Notes: generated by a model from the sequence alone, not told the origin. DNA of 64,000 nucleotides from Flavobacterium haoranii (GCF_009363055.1 NZ_CP045292.1:2046001-2110000), one strand, 5' to 3'. Positions 9,937 through 19,324 are shown, numbered from the stretch's first letter. Translations and numbers: made by a program.

Positions 9937-10743
9937 ATGGAAGACAAGAGGATATTATATGTATCATCTGAAGTGGTGCCTTATTTAGCCGAAAATGAAG
10001 TTTCTATACAATCTTATGAATACCCTAAAATGATTAATGATTTAGGAGGACAAATAAGAATTTTCATGCCAAGATATGGTAATATTAACGAAAGAAGACA
10101 CCAATTACATGAAGTTATTCGTTTATCAGGAATGAATTTGGTAGTTAATGATATGGATATGCCATTAATTATTAAAGTTGCCTCGATACCGAAAGAACGA
10201 ATACAAGTTTACTTTATTGATAACGACGAATATTTCAAAAGAAAAGCAACTTTTACAGATGAAGAAGGAAATTTATTCCCAGATAATGATGAACGTGCTA
10301 TCTTTTTTGCAAAAGGTGTTGTTGAAACGGTTAAAAAATTAAATTGGGTTCCTGATGTTATTCATGTTCACGGATGGATGGCAGCAATGTTACCCGTTTA
10401 TCTAAAACACTATTATAAGAACGAAGGGATTTTTGCTGATACTAAAATTATATCTTCTGTTTACAATCTTGGTTTTGATGGAATTTTAGATGAAAACATG
10501 GATAAAAAACTTGCTTTTGACAATATTCCTGACGAGGTTTCAAGTGTAATTAACGAACCAAATTTTGAGAACTTAATGAAAGTAACTATAGACCACTCAG
10601 ATGCAGTAGTTATTGGTTCTGAGGGTTTAAACCCAACTTTAACAAAATATATAGAATCATCTAAAAAACCTTTTTTACCTTTCACCCCGAAAGAATCATT
10701 ACAAGAAGTTTACATGAGCTTCATTAAAGAGAACGTTTTATAA
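9937..10743 (+). CDS. Degenerate glycogen/starch synthase-like protein (GT5 N-terminal domain only)
   Basis: The 268-residue protein matches the N-terminal half of GlgA-type glycosyltransferases: R-I-L-Y-V-S-S-E-V-V-P-Y at the start, D-L-G-G-Q-I-R-I-F-M-P-R-Y-G, and D-V-I-H-V-H-G-W-M-A-A-M-L-P-V-Y-L-K near 138-155. The sugar-nucleotide motif K-x-G-G-L-A-D-V that normally follows S-S-E-x-x-P is missing (A-E-N-E-V-S-I-Q-S instead), and the whole C-terminal GT-B domain is absent, so catalysis is doubtful. ATG 9937 is chosen over an upstream ATG at 9889 because homology begins at once and the upstream 16 residues overlap the -7 box. It precedes DUF4270 by 3 bases and glmS follows, an order I recall as typical of flavobacteria. 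Confidence 0.75.
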   Translation: MEDKRILYVSSEVVPYLAENEVSIQSYEYPKMINDLGGQIRIFMPRYGNINERRHQLHEVIRLSGMNLVVNDMDMPLIIKVASIPKERIQVYFIDNDEYFKRKATFTDEEGNLFPDNDERAIFFAKGVVETVKKLNWVPDVIHVHGWMAAMLPVYLKHYYKNEGIFADTKIISSVYNLGFDGILDENMDKKLAFDNIPDEVSSVINEPNFENLMKVTIDHSDAVVIGSEGLNPTLTKYIESSKKPFLPFTPKESLQEVYMSFIKENVL

Positions 10744-10746
10744 TCT

Positions 10747-12360
10747 ATGAAAAAGTACATTTTTATTATTTCGGCAGTATTTTTAACTTTACTGTCTTGC
10801 GATAAAGACTATAACTCAATAGGATCAAATATTATTGGTGAAGGGAATTATAATTTTGAAAAATATGAAGCTCAAAACATTAAAGCCTACACAAAACCTA
10901 CTGGAGCTGTTCAATCTAACAACCTACCTATTAATGCATTAGGCGTATTTCAAAATCCATTTTTCGGCCAAAATGTTGCAAGTTTTGTAACACAAGTTGA
11001 ACTTGATGATACAGATCCAATTTTAGGATATGATATTGAAATGCAAAGTATAGATTCTGTTTACCTATACATACCTTATTTTAGTCATTTGGATCCAAAC
11101 AATGATGCTGTAGGCAATGATCCTAATTTATACATTCTGGATTCTATAAGTGGTGATTCACAATTGCCTTTTGATCTTAAAATTTATGAATCTGGATACT
11201 ACTTAGCCAATAATGATGTAAACGACCCAACTCAAGGCCAAAAATATTTTTCCGATGAGAAAAGTACGATTGAAAATAATTTGGTAAGTACGCCGTTGAA
11301 TAATTCTAGTGATGTTCTTCAAAACAACAACTTTCTTTTTTCAAACGATGAAATTATTATTTATGAAACCGATGGTAATGGACAAAAAGTGGATAATGAA
11401 GGTAATCCTGTGACCGACCCTGCCGATTGGGTAATTAAAGATAGAATGGACCCTGGAATGTGGTTAGATTTAGACAAAAACTTTTTTCTAAACAAAGTTT
11501 TATTAGCTAACTCTAACAATTTATTAAACAACAACAATTTTAAAGAATACTTCAGAGGATTATACTTTCAAGTAAATCCAATTGCAAGTAACGCTGCTCA
11601 AGCCCAAATGGACTTTTCAAAAGGCTACATAGTAATTCAATATCATTCTAAAGCTGATACGAATTCGACCACAGAATTAAAGAAAAAAACTTTAAAACTT
11701 AATTTAAAAGGAAACACTATAAATTTCTTTGAAAACACAAATTCATCTAATTATCAAACTATATTAGATGCTTCTGATCCAGTGAATGGTGATGCAACTC
11801 TTGCTTTAAGAGGTCAAGTAGGTTCTGGCGCTTTTATTGAACTTTTTGATCAAAATGAACTAGACAATTTAAGAAGTAAGAATTGGTTGATCAACGATGC
11901 TATTTTAACAATTAATGTTAAAGATTTAGGACAAACAAACGCTTCAAGAATCTATCTTTATGATGCTACAAACAACACTTACATTTATGACTATTACTTA
12001 GATCCAACAACTAATTATGATAATAAACTTAATAAATATACATTTGGAGGTTTATTAGAAAATAATTCTGAAACTGGTGAAAAAAAATATAGAATAAAAA
12101 TTACATCTCATATTAGAAATCTTTTAAATACAGATGTTGATGAATTAGCAGAAAATGTATTGTTAGGACTTGTTGTTACTGAAGATATTAACGTTTCAAC
12201 TTTAAGATCTATAAAAAACACTACAACCTTTGGCAACGAATTAATTCCAACGAGTTCAATTATGGGACCTACTGGTACCGTTTTATATGGTACAAATGTT
12301 TCAGCTGCTGACATTGCAAAAAAGATGAAATTAGACATTTACTATACCGAACCTAAATAA
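10747..12360 (+). CDS. DUF4270 family lipoprotein
   Basis: A 537-residue exported lipoprotein: a hydrophobic signal (K-K-Y-I-F-I-I-S-A-V-F-L-T-L-L-S) is followed by the lipobox Cys in L-L-S-C-D-K-D. The body is rich in Asn, Asp and beta-prone segments and shows the DUF4270 features Y-N-S-I-G-S-N-I-I-G near the mature N-terminus and I-D-S-V-Y-L-Y-I-P. It is probably anchored in the outer membrane. No enzymatic motif is visible and the molecular role of DUF4270 is not established. It is sandwiched between the GT5-like gene (3 bases) and glmS (7 bases), so it is likely cotranscribed and may act in glycan or cell-surface assembly (inference from context). Confidence 0.85.
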   Translation: MKKYIFIISAVFLTLLSCDKDYNSIGSNIIGEGNYNFEKYEAQNIKAYTKPTGAVQSNNLPINALGVFQNPFFGQNVASFVTQVELDDTDPILGYDIEMQSIDSVYLYIPYFSHLDPNNDAVGNDPNLYILDSISGDSQLPFDLKIYESGYYLANNDVNDPTQGQKYFSDEKSTIENNLVSTPLNNSSDVLQNNNFLFSNDEIIIYETDGNGQKVDNEGNPVTDPADWVIKDRMDPGMWLDLDKNFFLNKVLLANSNNLLNNNNFKEYFRGLYFQVNPIASNAAQAQMDFSKGYIVIQYHSKADTNSTTELKKKTLKLNLKGNTINFFENTNSSNYQTILDASDPVNGDATLALRGQVGSGAFIELFDQNELDNLRSKNWLINDAILTINVKDLGQTNASRIYLYDATNNTYIYDYYLDPTTNYDNKLNKYTFGGLLENNSETGEKKYRIKITSHIRNLLNTDVDELAENVLLGLVVTEDINVSTLRSIKNTTTFGNELIPTSSIMGPTGTVLYGTNVSAADIAKKMKLDIYYTEPK

Positions 12361-12367
12361 TAATATT

Positions 12368-14215
12368 ATGTGTGGAATTGTTGGATATATTGGACATAGA
12401 GATGCTTACCCTGTTTTAATTAAGGGATTAAAGCGATTAGAGTATAGAGGATATGACAGTGCTGGTATTGTTCTATTTGATGGAAGTAATTTAAAACTAT
12501 CTAAGACAAAAGGCAAAGTCTCTGATTTAGAAGCAAAAGCTGAAGCCGAAAATACTAAAGTTGGTAAAATTGGTATGGGACATACACGTTGGGCTACACA
12601 CGGAGTTCCTAACGACGTTAATTCGCACCCACATTATTCTAATTCAGGTAATTTAGTAATCATTCATAATGGTATCATTGAAAACTATGAGCCGATTAAG
12701 AAAGAGCTTATCAATAGAGGTTATACATTCAAATCGGATACTGATACTGAAGTATTAATCAACTTAATTGAAGACGTAAAAAAGAAAGAAAATGTACAGC
12801 TAGGAAAAGCGGTTCAAATTGCTTTAAATCAGGTTGTAGGAGCTTATGCGATTGCAGTTTTTGATAAAGAAAAACCGAATGAAATTGTTGTCGCTCGTTT
12901 AGGTTCTCCGTTAGCAATTGGTATTGGTGACGATGAATTTTTCATTGCTTCTGATGCTTCACCTTTTATAGAATACACTTCAAATGCCATTTATTTAGAA
13001 GATGAAGAAATGGCTGTGGTACGCTTGCATAAACCAATGATTGTTCGTAAAATTAAAGATGACTCTTCTGTAGATCCTTATGTACAAGAACTTCAAATGA
13101 ATCTTGAACAAATTGAAAAAGGTGGTTACGAACATTTCATGTTAAAAGAAATATACGAACAACCTAGTGTTATTAAAGATACTTACAGAGGCCGACTTTT
13201 AGCCAATAAAGGCATTATCCAAATGGCAGGAGTAGAAGATAACTTAGAACGATTTTTAAATGCGAAAAGAATTCTAATTGTTGCTTGTGGAACTTCATGG
13301 CATGCTGGTTTAGTTGCAGAATATATTATAGAAGAATTTGCGAGAATTCCAGTTGAAGTTGAATATGCTTCTGAGTTCAGATATAGAAATCCAATTATTT
13401 ACAAAGACGATATCGTCATTGCTATTTCACAATCTGGTGAAACTGCTGATACTCTTGCCGCTATTAAACTTGCAAAAGAAAATGGAGCATTTGTATTTGG
13501 AGTTTGTAATGTTGTAGGTTCATCTATTTCAAGAGAAACTCATGCTGGTGCCTATACGCACGCTGGTCCAGAAATTGGTGTAGCTTCTACTAAAGCATTT
13601 ACTACACAAATTACAGTGTTAACTATGATTGCTTTGCGCTTAGCTAAAGCTAAAGGTACTATGTCTAACTCTGACTATCAAAGACATTTATTAGAGTTAG
13701 AATTAATTCCAGAAAAAGTTCAAGAGGCTTTAAATAGCAATGAAGTTGCAAAACAAGTTGCATCAGTATATCAAAATGCTACGAACTGCCTTTATTTAGG
13801 TAGAGGTTATAATTTTCCTGTAGCTTTAGAAGGGGCTTTAAAACTAAAAGAAATATCATATATTCATGCTGAAGGATATCCTGCAGCAGAAATGAAACAT
13901 GGACCAATTGCGTTAATTGACGAACAAATGCCAGTTATTGTAATTGCTCCAAATAAAGGTCATTATGACAAAGTAGTAAGCAACATTCAAGAAATTAAAT
14001 CTAGAAGCGGTAAAATCATTGCAGTGGTTACTAAGGGTGATACACAAGTTAAAGAACTTGCAGACCACGTAATTGAAATCCCTGAAACAAATGAGGCTTT
14101 TACTCCACTTTTAACTACAATTCCATTACAATTACTTTCATATCACATTGCCGTTATGAGAGGATGTAATGTTGACCAACCAAGAAATTTAGCAAAATCA
14201 GTTACAGTAGAATAA
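12368..14215 (+). CDS. glmS: Glutamine--fructose-6-phosphate aminotransferase
   Basis: GlmS (615 residues) makes glucosamine-6-phosphate from fructose-6-phosphate and glutamine, the first committed step to UDP-GlcNAc. The N-terminal glutaminase begins M-C-G-I-V-G-Y-I-G with the catalytic Cys2, and T-R-W-A-T-H-G follows near 73. Two SIS sugar-isomerase domains follow, with C-G-T-S-W-H-A-G, S-Q-S-G-E-T-A-D-T and E-I-G-V-A-S-T-K-A-F-T-T-Q. The C-terminal tail N-L-A-K-S-V-T-V-E is complete. There is no room for a glmS ribozyme (7 bases after DUF4270). A strong terminator follows the stop. Confidence 0.99.
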   Translation: MCGIVGYIGHRDAYPVLIKGLKRLEYRGYDSAGIVLFDGSNLKLSKTKGKVSDLEAKAEAENTKVGKIGMGHTRWATHGVPNDVNSHPHYSNSGNLVIIHNGIIENYEPIKKELINRGYTFKSDTDTEVLINLIEDVKKKENVQLGKAVQIALNQVVGAYAIAVFDKEKPNEIVVARLGSPLAIGIGDDEFFIASDASPFIEYTSNAIYLEDEEMAVVRLHKPMIVRKIKDDSSVDPYVQELQMNLEQIEKGGYEHFMLKEIYEQPSVIKDTYRGRLLANKGIIQMAGVEDNLERFLNAKRILIVACGTSWHAGLVAEYIIEEFARIPVEVEYASEFRYRNPIIYKDDIVIAISQSGETADTLAAIKLAKENGAFVFGVCNVVGSSISRETHAGAYTHAGPEIGVASTKAFTTQITVLTMIALRLAKAKGTMSNSDYQRHLLELELIPEKVQEALNSNEVAKQVASVYQNATNCLYLGRGYNFPVALEGALKLKEISYIHAEGYPAAEMKHGPIALIDEQMPVIVIAPNKGHYDKVVSNIQEIKSRSGKIIAVVTKGDTQVKELADHVIEIPETNEAFTPLLTTIPLQLLSYHIAVMRGCNVDQPRNLAKSVTVE

Positions 14216-14218
14216 ATT

Positions 14219-14248
14219 AAAAAGGCGTTTTAAAAAACGCCTTTTTTT
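14219..14248 (+). terminator. Terminator after glmS
   Basis: GGCGTTTT/AAAACGCC stem (14224-14241) with flanking A and T runs, immediately after the glmS stop. Confidence 0.9.
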
Positions 14249-14262
14249 AAATTATCATAATT

Positions 14263-14298
14263 AAAAAAGCCTAGTAAAAAATTACTAGGCTTTTTTAT
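14263..14298 (-). terminator. Terminator after the tRNA-Asn pair
   Basis: AAAAAAGCCTAGTAA pairs with TTACTAGGCTTTTTT across a short loop. It lies just downstream of the tRNA pair on the minus strand and can also back up the glmS terminator on the plus strand. Confidence 0.88.
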
Positions 14299-14301
14299 TT
14301 G

Positions 14302-14375
14302 CTCCCCCTCTTGGGCTCGAACCAAGGACCCTCTGATTAACAGTCAGATGCTCTAACCAACTGAGCTAAGGAGGA
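14302..14375 (-). tRNA. tRNA-Asn (GTT), copy 2
   Basis: A 74-base cloverleaf on the minus strand: acceptor TCCTCCT/AGGGGGA with one T-G pair and discriminator G, D arm with AGCTCAGTTGGTTAGAGC, anticodon stem CTGAC/GTCAG-type pairing around loop ACTGTTAATC with anticodon GTT, and T arm GGTTCGAGCC. CCA is not encoded. It is identical to the upstream copy. Confidence 0.97.
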
Positions 14376-14415
14376 ATAACCTTAAAGGTTAAATTCCGTG
14401 TTACAAAAAAGTTAG

Positions 14416-14489
14416 CTCCCCCTCTTGGGCTCGAACCAAGGACCCTCTGATTAACAGTCAGATGCTCTAACCAACTGAGCTAAGGAGGA
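14416..14489 (-). tRNA. tRNA-Asn (GTT), copy 1
   Basis: Identical in all 74 bases to the copy at 14302-14375, 40 bases away, and nearest the shared promoter, so the two are presumably processed from one transcript. Anticodon GTT, discriminator G, no encoded CCA. Confidence 0.97.
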
Positions 14490-14514
14490 AGGTGTGTAAC
14501 CTTTTTTGCGAGTG

Positions 14515-14545
14515 CAAATATAACTTGATTTTTTATTTACACAAA
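14515..14545 (-). promoter_or_regulatory. Promoter for the tRNA-Asn pair
   Basis: On the minus strand TTTG, 19 bases, then TATATTTGC: a near-perfect Bacteroidota housekeeping promoter, about 25 bases before the first tRNA. Confidence 0.85.
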
Positions 14546-14562
14546 CTATTTTTGAAAAAATA

Positions 14563-15888
14563 TTAGAAAAATTTATCTGCTATCAATTCAAATATATCTT
14601 TTCCAAAAGTTAAAGCCATCAATGTTAGCAATATAATCATTCCAGCAGTTTGTACATAACCTGCTGCTTTATCGCTTAAAGTTTTTCCTGTAATCATTTC
14701 AACAATTGTAAAAAGCGCATGACCACCATCTAATCCTGGGATAGGTAATAAATTCATAAAAGCCAAACCAATTGAAAATAATGCTGTGAAGTTCCAGATA
14801 AATTCCCAATTCCATTCGTCTGGTAACTGACGTGCAATTCCAACTGGACTTTTTACTTGTTTATATGCTCCAGTAGATGGTCTTAAAATCAATTTAAAAC
14901 TCTTTACATTATAAACTAATAACGCCCAAGATTCTTTTACAGCTTCAGGAATAGCTTCAGTAAAAGACATTTTTTGATCTACAACATAATCATCTTTTAA
15001 ATATGACGAAAACATAAATCCTAATTTTCCTACTGAATCAACTTTAGCTCTTATTAACTCTTCTTTATTGTTTCTTATAACTGTTATAGAAACCGAATCA
15101 TTTTTAAATTTAGACAAACGAGAAGAAAATTCATCAGTAAATTTAAATTTCTGATTATTTAAACCAACTATAGAATCTCCTTTTTTTAATCCCGCTGAAG
15201 AAGCATTTGAACCTACCCACACTGAATCAATTTTTGCAGCTTGTAAACGTGGCGCAATAAAACTTCTTCCTTCTTTTGCTAAAATGTCTCCAATTTGCTC
15301 ATCTGTCAAATTTAGTTTTACTTCTTGTCCGTTTCTTTCAACTACAACTTCATGACTGAATAAAATATCCATTACCATTCTATTGAAGTTTTCTTGAAAC
15401 TTACCGTCAACCGAAACAATTTTATCTCCATTTACAAAACCTGCATTTTGACCAACTTCACCAAAAGACAATCCGTTTTTTTGAATAATTTCAGTAGAAA
15501 CATATTTTTTACCTACAGTTGAGTACATAACACTGTAAATAAACCACGCTAAAAGAATATTTACAATGATTCCTCCAAGCATAATAATTAATCTTTGCCA
15601 AGCTGGTTTCGATCTAAATTCCCAAGGTTGCGCTTCTTGTTTCATTTGTTCGGTATCCATACTTTCGTCTATCATTCCCGAAAGTTTTACATAACCTCCT
15701 ATTGGTAACCAACCTATTCCCCATTCTGTTTCACCAATTTTCTTTTTTACCAAAGAAAAACCAGCATCCATAAATAGATAGAATTTCTCTACTCTTACTT
15801 TAAACCATTTTGCAGTAATATAATGACCAAATTCGTGGAGAATCACTAAAACTGAAAGAATAAATATTATTTGTGCTAATTGAATCAT
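14563..15888 (-). CDS. rseP: Site-2 metalloprotease RseP (M50)
   Basis: A 441-residue inner-membrane intramembrane protease. The zinc-binding H-E-F-G-H is in the first membrane segment (about residues 18-22), and the second active-site motif N-L-L-P-I-P-G-L-D-G-G-H is in a C-terminal membrane segment. Two PDZ-like domains lie between them (G-Q-N-A-G-F-V-N-G-D-K-I and G-S-N-A-S-S-A-G-L-K-K-G-D-S-I). Relatives cut anti-sigma factors during regulated proteolysis; no anti-sigma or sigma gene is adjacent here. Length and ends match the family. Confidence 0.96.
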   Translation of the reverse strand: MIQLAQIIFILSVLVILHEFGHYITAKWFKVRVEKFYLFMDAGFSLVKKKIGETEWGIGWLPIGGYVKLSGMIDESMDTEQMKQEAQPWEFRSKPAWQRLIIMLGGIIVNILLAWFIYSVMYSTVGKKYVSTEIIQKNGLSFGEVGQNAGFVNGDKIVSVDGKFQENFNRMVMDILFSHEVVVERNGQEVKLNLTDEQIGDILAKEGRSFIAPRLQAAKIDSVWVGSNASSAGLKKGDSIVGLNNQKFKFTDEFSSRLSKFKNDSVSITVIRNNKEELIRAKVDSVGKLGFMFSSYLKDDYVVDQKMSFTEAIPEAVKESWALLVYNVKSFKLILRPSTGAYKQVKSPVGIARQLPDEWNWEFIWNFTALFSIGLAFMNLLPIPGLDGGHALFTIVEMITGKTLSDKAAGYVQTAGMIILLTLMALTFGKDIFELIADKFF

Positions 15889-15917
15889 ATTAGAATTTCT
15901 TTTACTTATATAAACGA

Positions 15918-15925
15918 CAAAAGTA
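15918..15925 (-). promoter_or_regulatory. -7 box upstream of rseP
   Basis: Minus-strand TACTTTTG matches TAnnTTTG, 29 bases before the rseP start, and overlaps the stem of the terminator at 15919-15944. Confidence 0.4.
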
Positions 15926-15944
15926 AGGTTTTCACCTTACTTTT
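15919..15944 (-). terminator. Hairpin between the M1 peptidase and rseP
   Basis: AAAAGTAAGGT/ACCTTACTTTT stem with a four-base loop, shortly after the M1 peptidase stop on the minus strand. The T tract is only four bases long. Confidence 0.65.
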
Positions 15945-15966
15945 TATACATCATTTTAAAACGGAC

Positions 15967-17892
15967 TTAATTTTTTATAAAATTTTTATGAAAATGTCCT
16001 TCACTCGTTTCAATTTTCAAAATATAAACTCCCGTTTGTAAACGTTCTGTTGAGAAGTTTGAATTTGATGTTTCCATAACTTTTTGTCCTAAATTATTAT
16101 AAACTTCAGTTTTAACTAGTTGAACTGTGTTAGGTAACTTTATAAACAATTCTTTATCAGAAGGGTTAGGATAAACTAAAACTTGGTTATCAAAAGCAAA
16201 AGAATTAGCACCTAAAACTGCATTATTATTTTTTGAAATAATATGTCTATTAGGATCAAACTGAACACTAGCAACCGTAAATGGCACTGAAACTATAAAT
16301 TCTTGCCCATTAAAAGTATTATCTACAATAACATCATAAATGTTGTTAGCCGCATCTTTTAATCTAATTTCAAGTGGCATTTCAAAATAAGAAACTGATG
16401 GATGAGATTGCGTTTGGTTTACTATAATTTTAGCTTGACCAGCACCCCAATTACTGACCGATATATTGTATGTAGGATAACCTTGGTTATAAACCCAATC
16501 GTTAAAAAACTCGTTTAAACTACTGCCGTAAACCGCCTCTAAATGAGCTTGCAATTGTGGCGTTAATGCATACGCATAAGCTAAATTAGAATCTGCTAAA
16601 TAATTTCTCATAGCTTGAAAAAAAGCTGTATCACCTAATTTCCATCTCAACATATGAACAACCATTGAACCCTTGTTGTAAGTTAAACGACCACTAAAAA
16701 TTCTGTTTACATTTAAAGCTTCAGCATCTGTCAAATAAAGAGCTCCGGCCGGTTGCGAAGTAATATTTAAAATTTTACCTTCTTTCCAATTAACAAAACT
16801 TGTAGCACCATCAAGATGTTCGTAAACTAATCCTGAAAGATATTCTGCAAAACCTTCATTCAACCAAATATCTTTCCATGTTCCGCAAGTAATTTTATCA
16901 CCAAACCACTGATGTCCTAATTCATGAGCAATTAAACTTCTACTAAAATTGTACATTGAAGACATCGTAGCATGTTCCATACCTCCACCCCATCCAAACT
17001 GAACGTGGCCATATTGCTCATTACGATAAGGATAATCTCCAAATCTAGACTCAAAAAAATTAATTATGGGTGTCGTTTGATTAATTTGTGCCTGAACTGA
17101 AGTACTATTAGTTTCAGGATATAAGTAATTATTGATAGGGAAAAATGGACTTGCAGTTGTTCCTAATCCTCCTTGTATATTATAGGTTACATAATTTGTA
17201 ACATTTATACTTATCAAATAAGCAGGAATAGGATAGCCATGATGAAAATGCCTTGTAATATTTCCTGCGTTAGTAGTTTCACTTTGTAAAAGACCGTTTG
17301 AAACACCTATATAACCAGAAGGACAAGTAATGTAAACATCAATTGAATCTACTTTATCATTTAAATCTTGTTTACATGGCCACCAGTCTCTTGCTCCAAA
17401 AGGCTCAGAAAGTGTGTATATAACAGGAGTTCCATTGTGAGTACTTGCTGTAAAAGCCTGTTCATCGGTATCAGGAGCACCTGAATAATTTATAACAACC
17501 GTTGAAGAAGTTCCACTAGTTATTGTTGATGGAAAATCAATCACTAATTCTTCTGTTGCTAATTGACTAAAAGTTAAAGAAGTCGCTCCCATTGTAACAG
17601 AACTAACTGTTAACACATCTGTTAAATCAAATGTAATGGTATTCATATCTTCTAATGCGGTAAAAGTAGTTGTAACTTGACCTACAATATTGTAAACAGC
17701 AGGATCTACAGTAAAACGCAATTCATGATATGTGATATCGTAATTTTGAGTATTTGGATTTACTTGAAAATTTTGAACCGATGCAGCCGATTTCATTTCA
17801 GCTTCAACCATTTGCTCAAATTGTTCTTTTTCATTTTGAGAAAAAATAAAAAAAGAATTAAGAATAAGGAAGAATTGGGTAATTTTTCTCAT
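15967..17892 (-). CDS. Secreted M1 family aminopeptidase with T9SS sorting domain
   Basis: A 641-residue exported zinc peptidase. After a signal peptide (L-N-S-F-F-I-F-S-Q) comes the M1 N-terminal beta domain, the substrate motif G-G-M-E-H-A-T-M and the zinc site H-E-L-G-H-Q-W...W-L-N-E-G-F-A-E-Y, the usual HExxH-18-E arrangement. The last 75 residues form a type A T9SS sorting domain: V-Y-P-N-P-S-D-K, then V-Y-N-N-L-G-Q-K-V and T-G-V-Y-I-L-K-I, with a basic end. It should be moved across the outer membrane and attached or released there, acting on extracellular peptides. Monocistronic by its spacing. Confidence 0.95.
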   Translation of the reverse strand: MRKITQFFLILNSFFIFSQNEKEQFEQMVEAEMKSAASVQNFQVNPNTQNYDITYHELRFTVDPAVYNIVGQVTTTFTALEDMNTITFDLTDVLTVSSVTMGATSLTFSQLATEELVIDFPSTITSGTSSTVVINYSGAPDTDEQAFTASTHNGTPVIYTLSEPFGARDWWPCKQDLNDKVDSIDVYITCPSGYIGVSNGLLQSETTNAGNITRHFHHGYPIPAYLISINVTNYVTYNIQGGLGTTASPFFPINNYLYPETNSTSVQAQINQTTPIINFFESRFGDYPYRNEQYGHVQFGWGGGMEHATMSSMYNFSRSLIAHELGHQWFGDKITCGTWKDIWLNEGFAEYLSGLVYEHLDGATSFVNWKEGKILNITSQPAGALYLTDAEALNVNRIFSGRLTYNKGSMVVHMLRWKLGDTAFFQAMRNYLADSNLAYAYALTPQLQAHLEAVYGSSLNEFFNDWVYNQGYPTYNISVSNWGAGQAKIIVNQTQSHPSVSYFEMPLEIRLKDAANNIYDVIVDNTFNGQEFIVSVPFTVASVQFDPNRHIISKNNNAVLGANSFAFDNQVLVYPNPSDKELFIKLPNTVQLVKTEVYNNLGQKVMETSNSNFSTERLQTGVYILKIETSEGHFHKNFIKN

Positions 17893-17980
17893 TTTAATTT
17901 AAAATTTTGCTAATGTAACAAAAAATAGCTTTTTGAATGTACAATTATAGCTAATTCCTTCATTATTTTGATATTTTATA

Positions 17981-18013
17981 TTGTTAATCTAAGATTTAAT
18001 TTCATTAAATTTG
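17981..18013 (+). promoter_or_regulatory. Promoter for serS
   Basis: TTG (17981-17983), 22 bases, then TAAATTTG (18006-18013), with the serS ATG 20 bases downstream. Confidence 0.6.
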
Positions 18014-18032
18014 CCGTTCAAAAAATCAAAAT

Positions 18033-19304
18033 ATGTTACAGGTAGCTTACATTAGAGAAAACAAAGAAGAGGTTATCAAAAAATTAGCAAAAAGAAATTT
18101 AGACGCTAATGAATTGGTTAACCTTGTGGTAGATTTAGATGAAAAAAGAAGAACAACTCAGGTTGAACTTGACAACATTTTAGCTGAATCTAACAAGCTA
18201 TCCAAAGAAATTGGTGAGTTTATGCGTTCTGGCGAAAAAGAAAAAGCAGAAGCAAGCAAAGCTAAAACAGCCGATTTAAAAGAAAAAAGCAAAGAACTTA
18301 CAGAAGTATTAAATGAAGTTACCGCTTCATTACAAGAAGAATTATACAAACTACCTAATGTTCCTAACGAAATTGTTCCAGAAGGAAAAACTGCTGATGA
18401 CAATTTAAACGTGTATCAAGATGGTGAAATTCCTACTTTATTTGAAGGAGCAATGCCACATTGGGAGTTAGCAAAAAAATACGACATCATTGATTTCGAT
18501 TTAGGTGCAAAAATTACTGGCGCTGGTTTTCCAGTTTATAAAGGGAAAGGTGCTCGTTTACAACGTGCTTTAATCAATTATTTTTTAGACAAAAACACCG
18601 CTGCTGGCTATCAAGAAACTCAAGTTCCACACTTAGTTAACGAAGCATCTGGATTTGGAACAGGACAATTACCTGATAAAGAAGGACAAATGTATTTTGT
18701 AGGTGAAGATAATTTATACTTAATTCCTACTGCTGAAGTTCCGGTAACTAACATTTACCGTGATGTTTTATTAAACGAAAGTGATTTACCTATTTTATGT
18801 ACTGGTTACACGCCTTGTTTCCGTAGAGAAGCTGGTTCTTATGGCGCTCATGTTCGCGGTTTAAATCGTTTACATCAGTTTGACAAAGTAGAAATTGTGC
18901 GTATTGAACATCCTGATAAATCTTATGAAGCTTTAGATGGAATGGTTGAGCATGTAAAAGGAATTTTAGAAGATTTAAAATTACCATTCAGAATTTTAAG
19001 ACTTTGTGGTGGCGATATGGGCTTTACTTCAGCATTAACATATGATTTCGAAGTATTTTCAACAGCACAAGATCGTTGGTTAGAAATTTCTTCTGTTTCA
19101 AATTTTGAAACTTTCCAAGCAAATAGACTAAAACTACGTTTTAAAGACAAAGAAGGTAAAAATCAATTGGCACATACATTAAACGGAAGTTCATTAGCTT
19201 TACCAAGAGTTTTAGCAGGTATTTTAGAAAACTATCAAACTCCTGAAGGAATTGTAATTCCAGAAGTATTAAGACCTTACACCGGATTTGACATTATCAA
19301 CTAA
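18033..19304 (+). CDS. serS: Serine--tRNA ligase
   Basis: SerS (423 residues) charges tRNA-Ser. The N-terminal coiled-coil arm that recognises the tRNA is evident at about 30-100 (rich in Lys/Glu, alternating heptads). The class II core follows: motif 2 in F-R-R-E-A-G-S-Y-G-A-H-V-R-G-L-N-R-L-H-Q-F and motif 3 in L-N-G-S-S-L-A-L-P-R-V-L. The N-terminus M-L-Q-V-A-Y-I-R-E-N matches Bacteroidota SerS. It ends at a strong terminator hairpin. Confidence 0.99.
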   Translation: MLQVAYIRENKEEVIKKLAKRNLDANELVNLVVDLDEKRRTTQVELDNILAESNKLSKEIGEFMRSGEKEKAEASKAKTADLKEKSKELTEVLNEVTASLQEELYKLPNVPNEIVPEGKTADDNLNVYQDGEIPTLFEGAMPHWELAKKYDIIDFDLGAKITGAGFPVYKGKGARLQRALINYFLDKNTAAGYQETQVPHLVNEASGFGTGQLPDKEGQMYFVGEDNLYLIPTAEVPVTNIYRDVLLNESDLPILCTGYTPCFRREAGSYGAHVRGLNRLHQFDKVEIVRIEHPDKSYEALDGMVEHVKGILEDLKLPFRILRLCGGDMGFTSALTYDFEVFSTAQDRWLEISSVSNFETFQANRLKLRFKDKEGKNQLAHTLNGSSLALPRVLAGILENYQTPEGIVIPEVLRPYTGFDIIN

Positions 19305-19324
19305 TCGTTAATCTTATACAAAAC

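Noticed and set aside
18158-18403. 81-residue ORF opposite serS
   Set aside because: Antisense of the coiled-coil arm; Ser/Leu-rich composition is the expected mirror of Lys/Glu-rich coding sequence.
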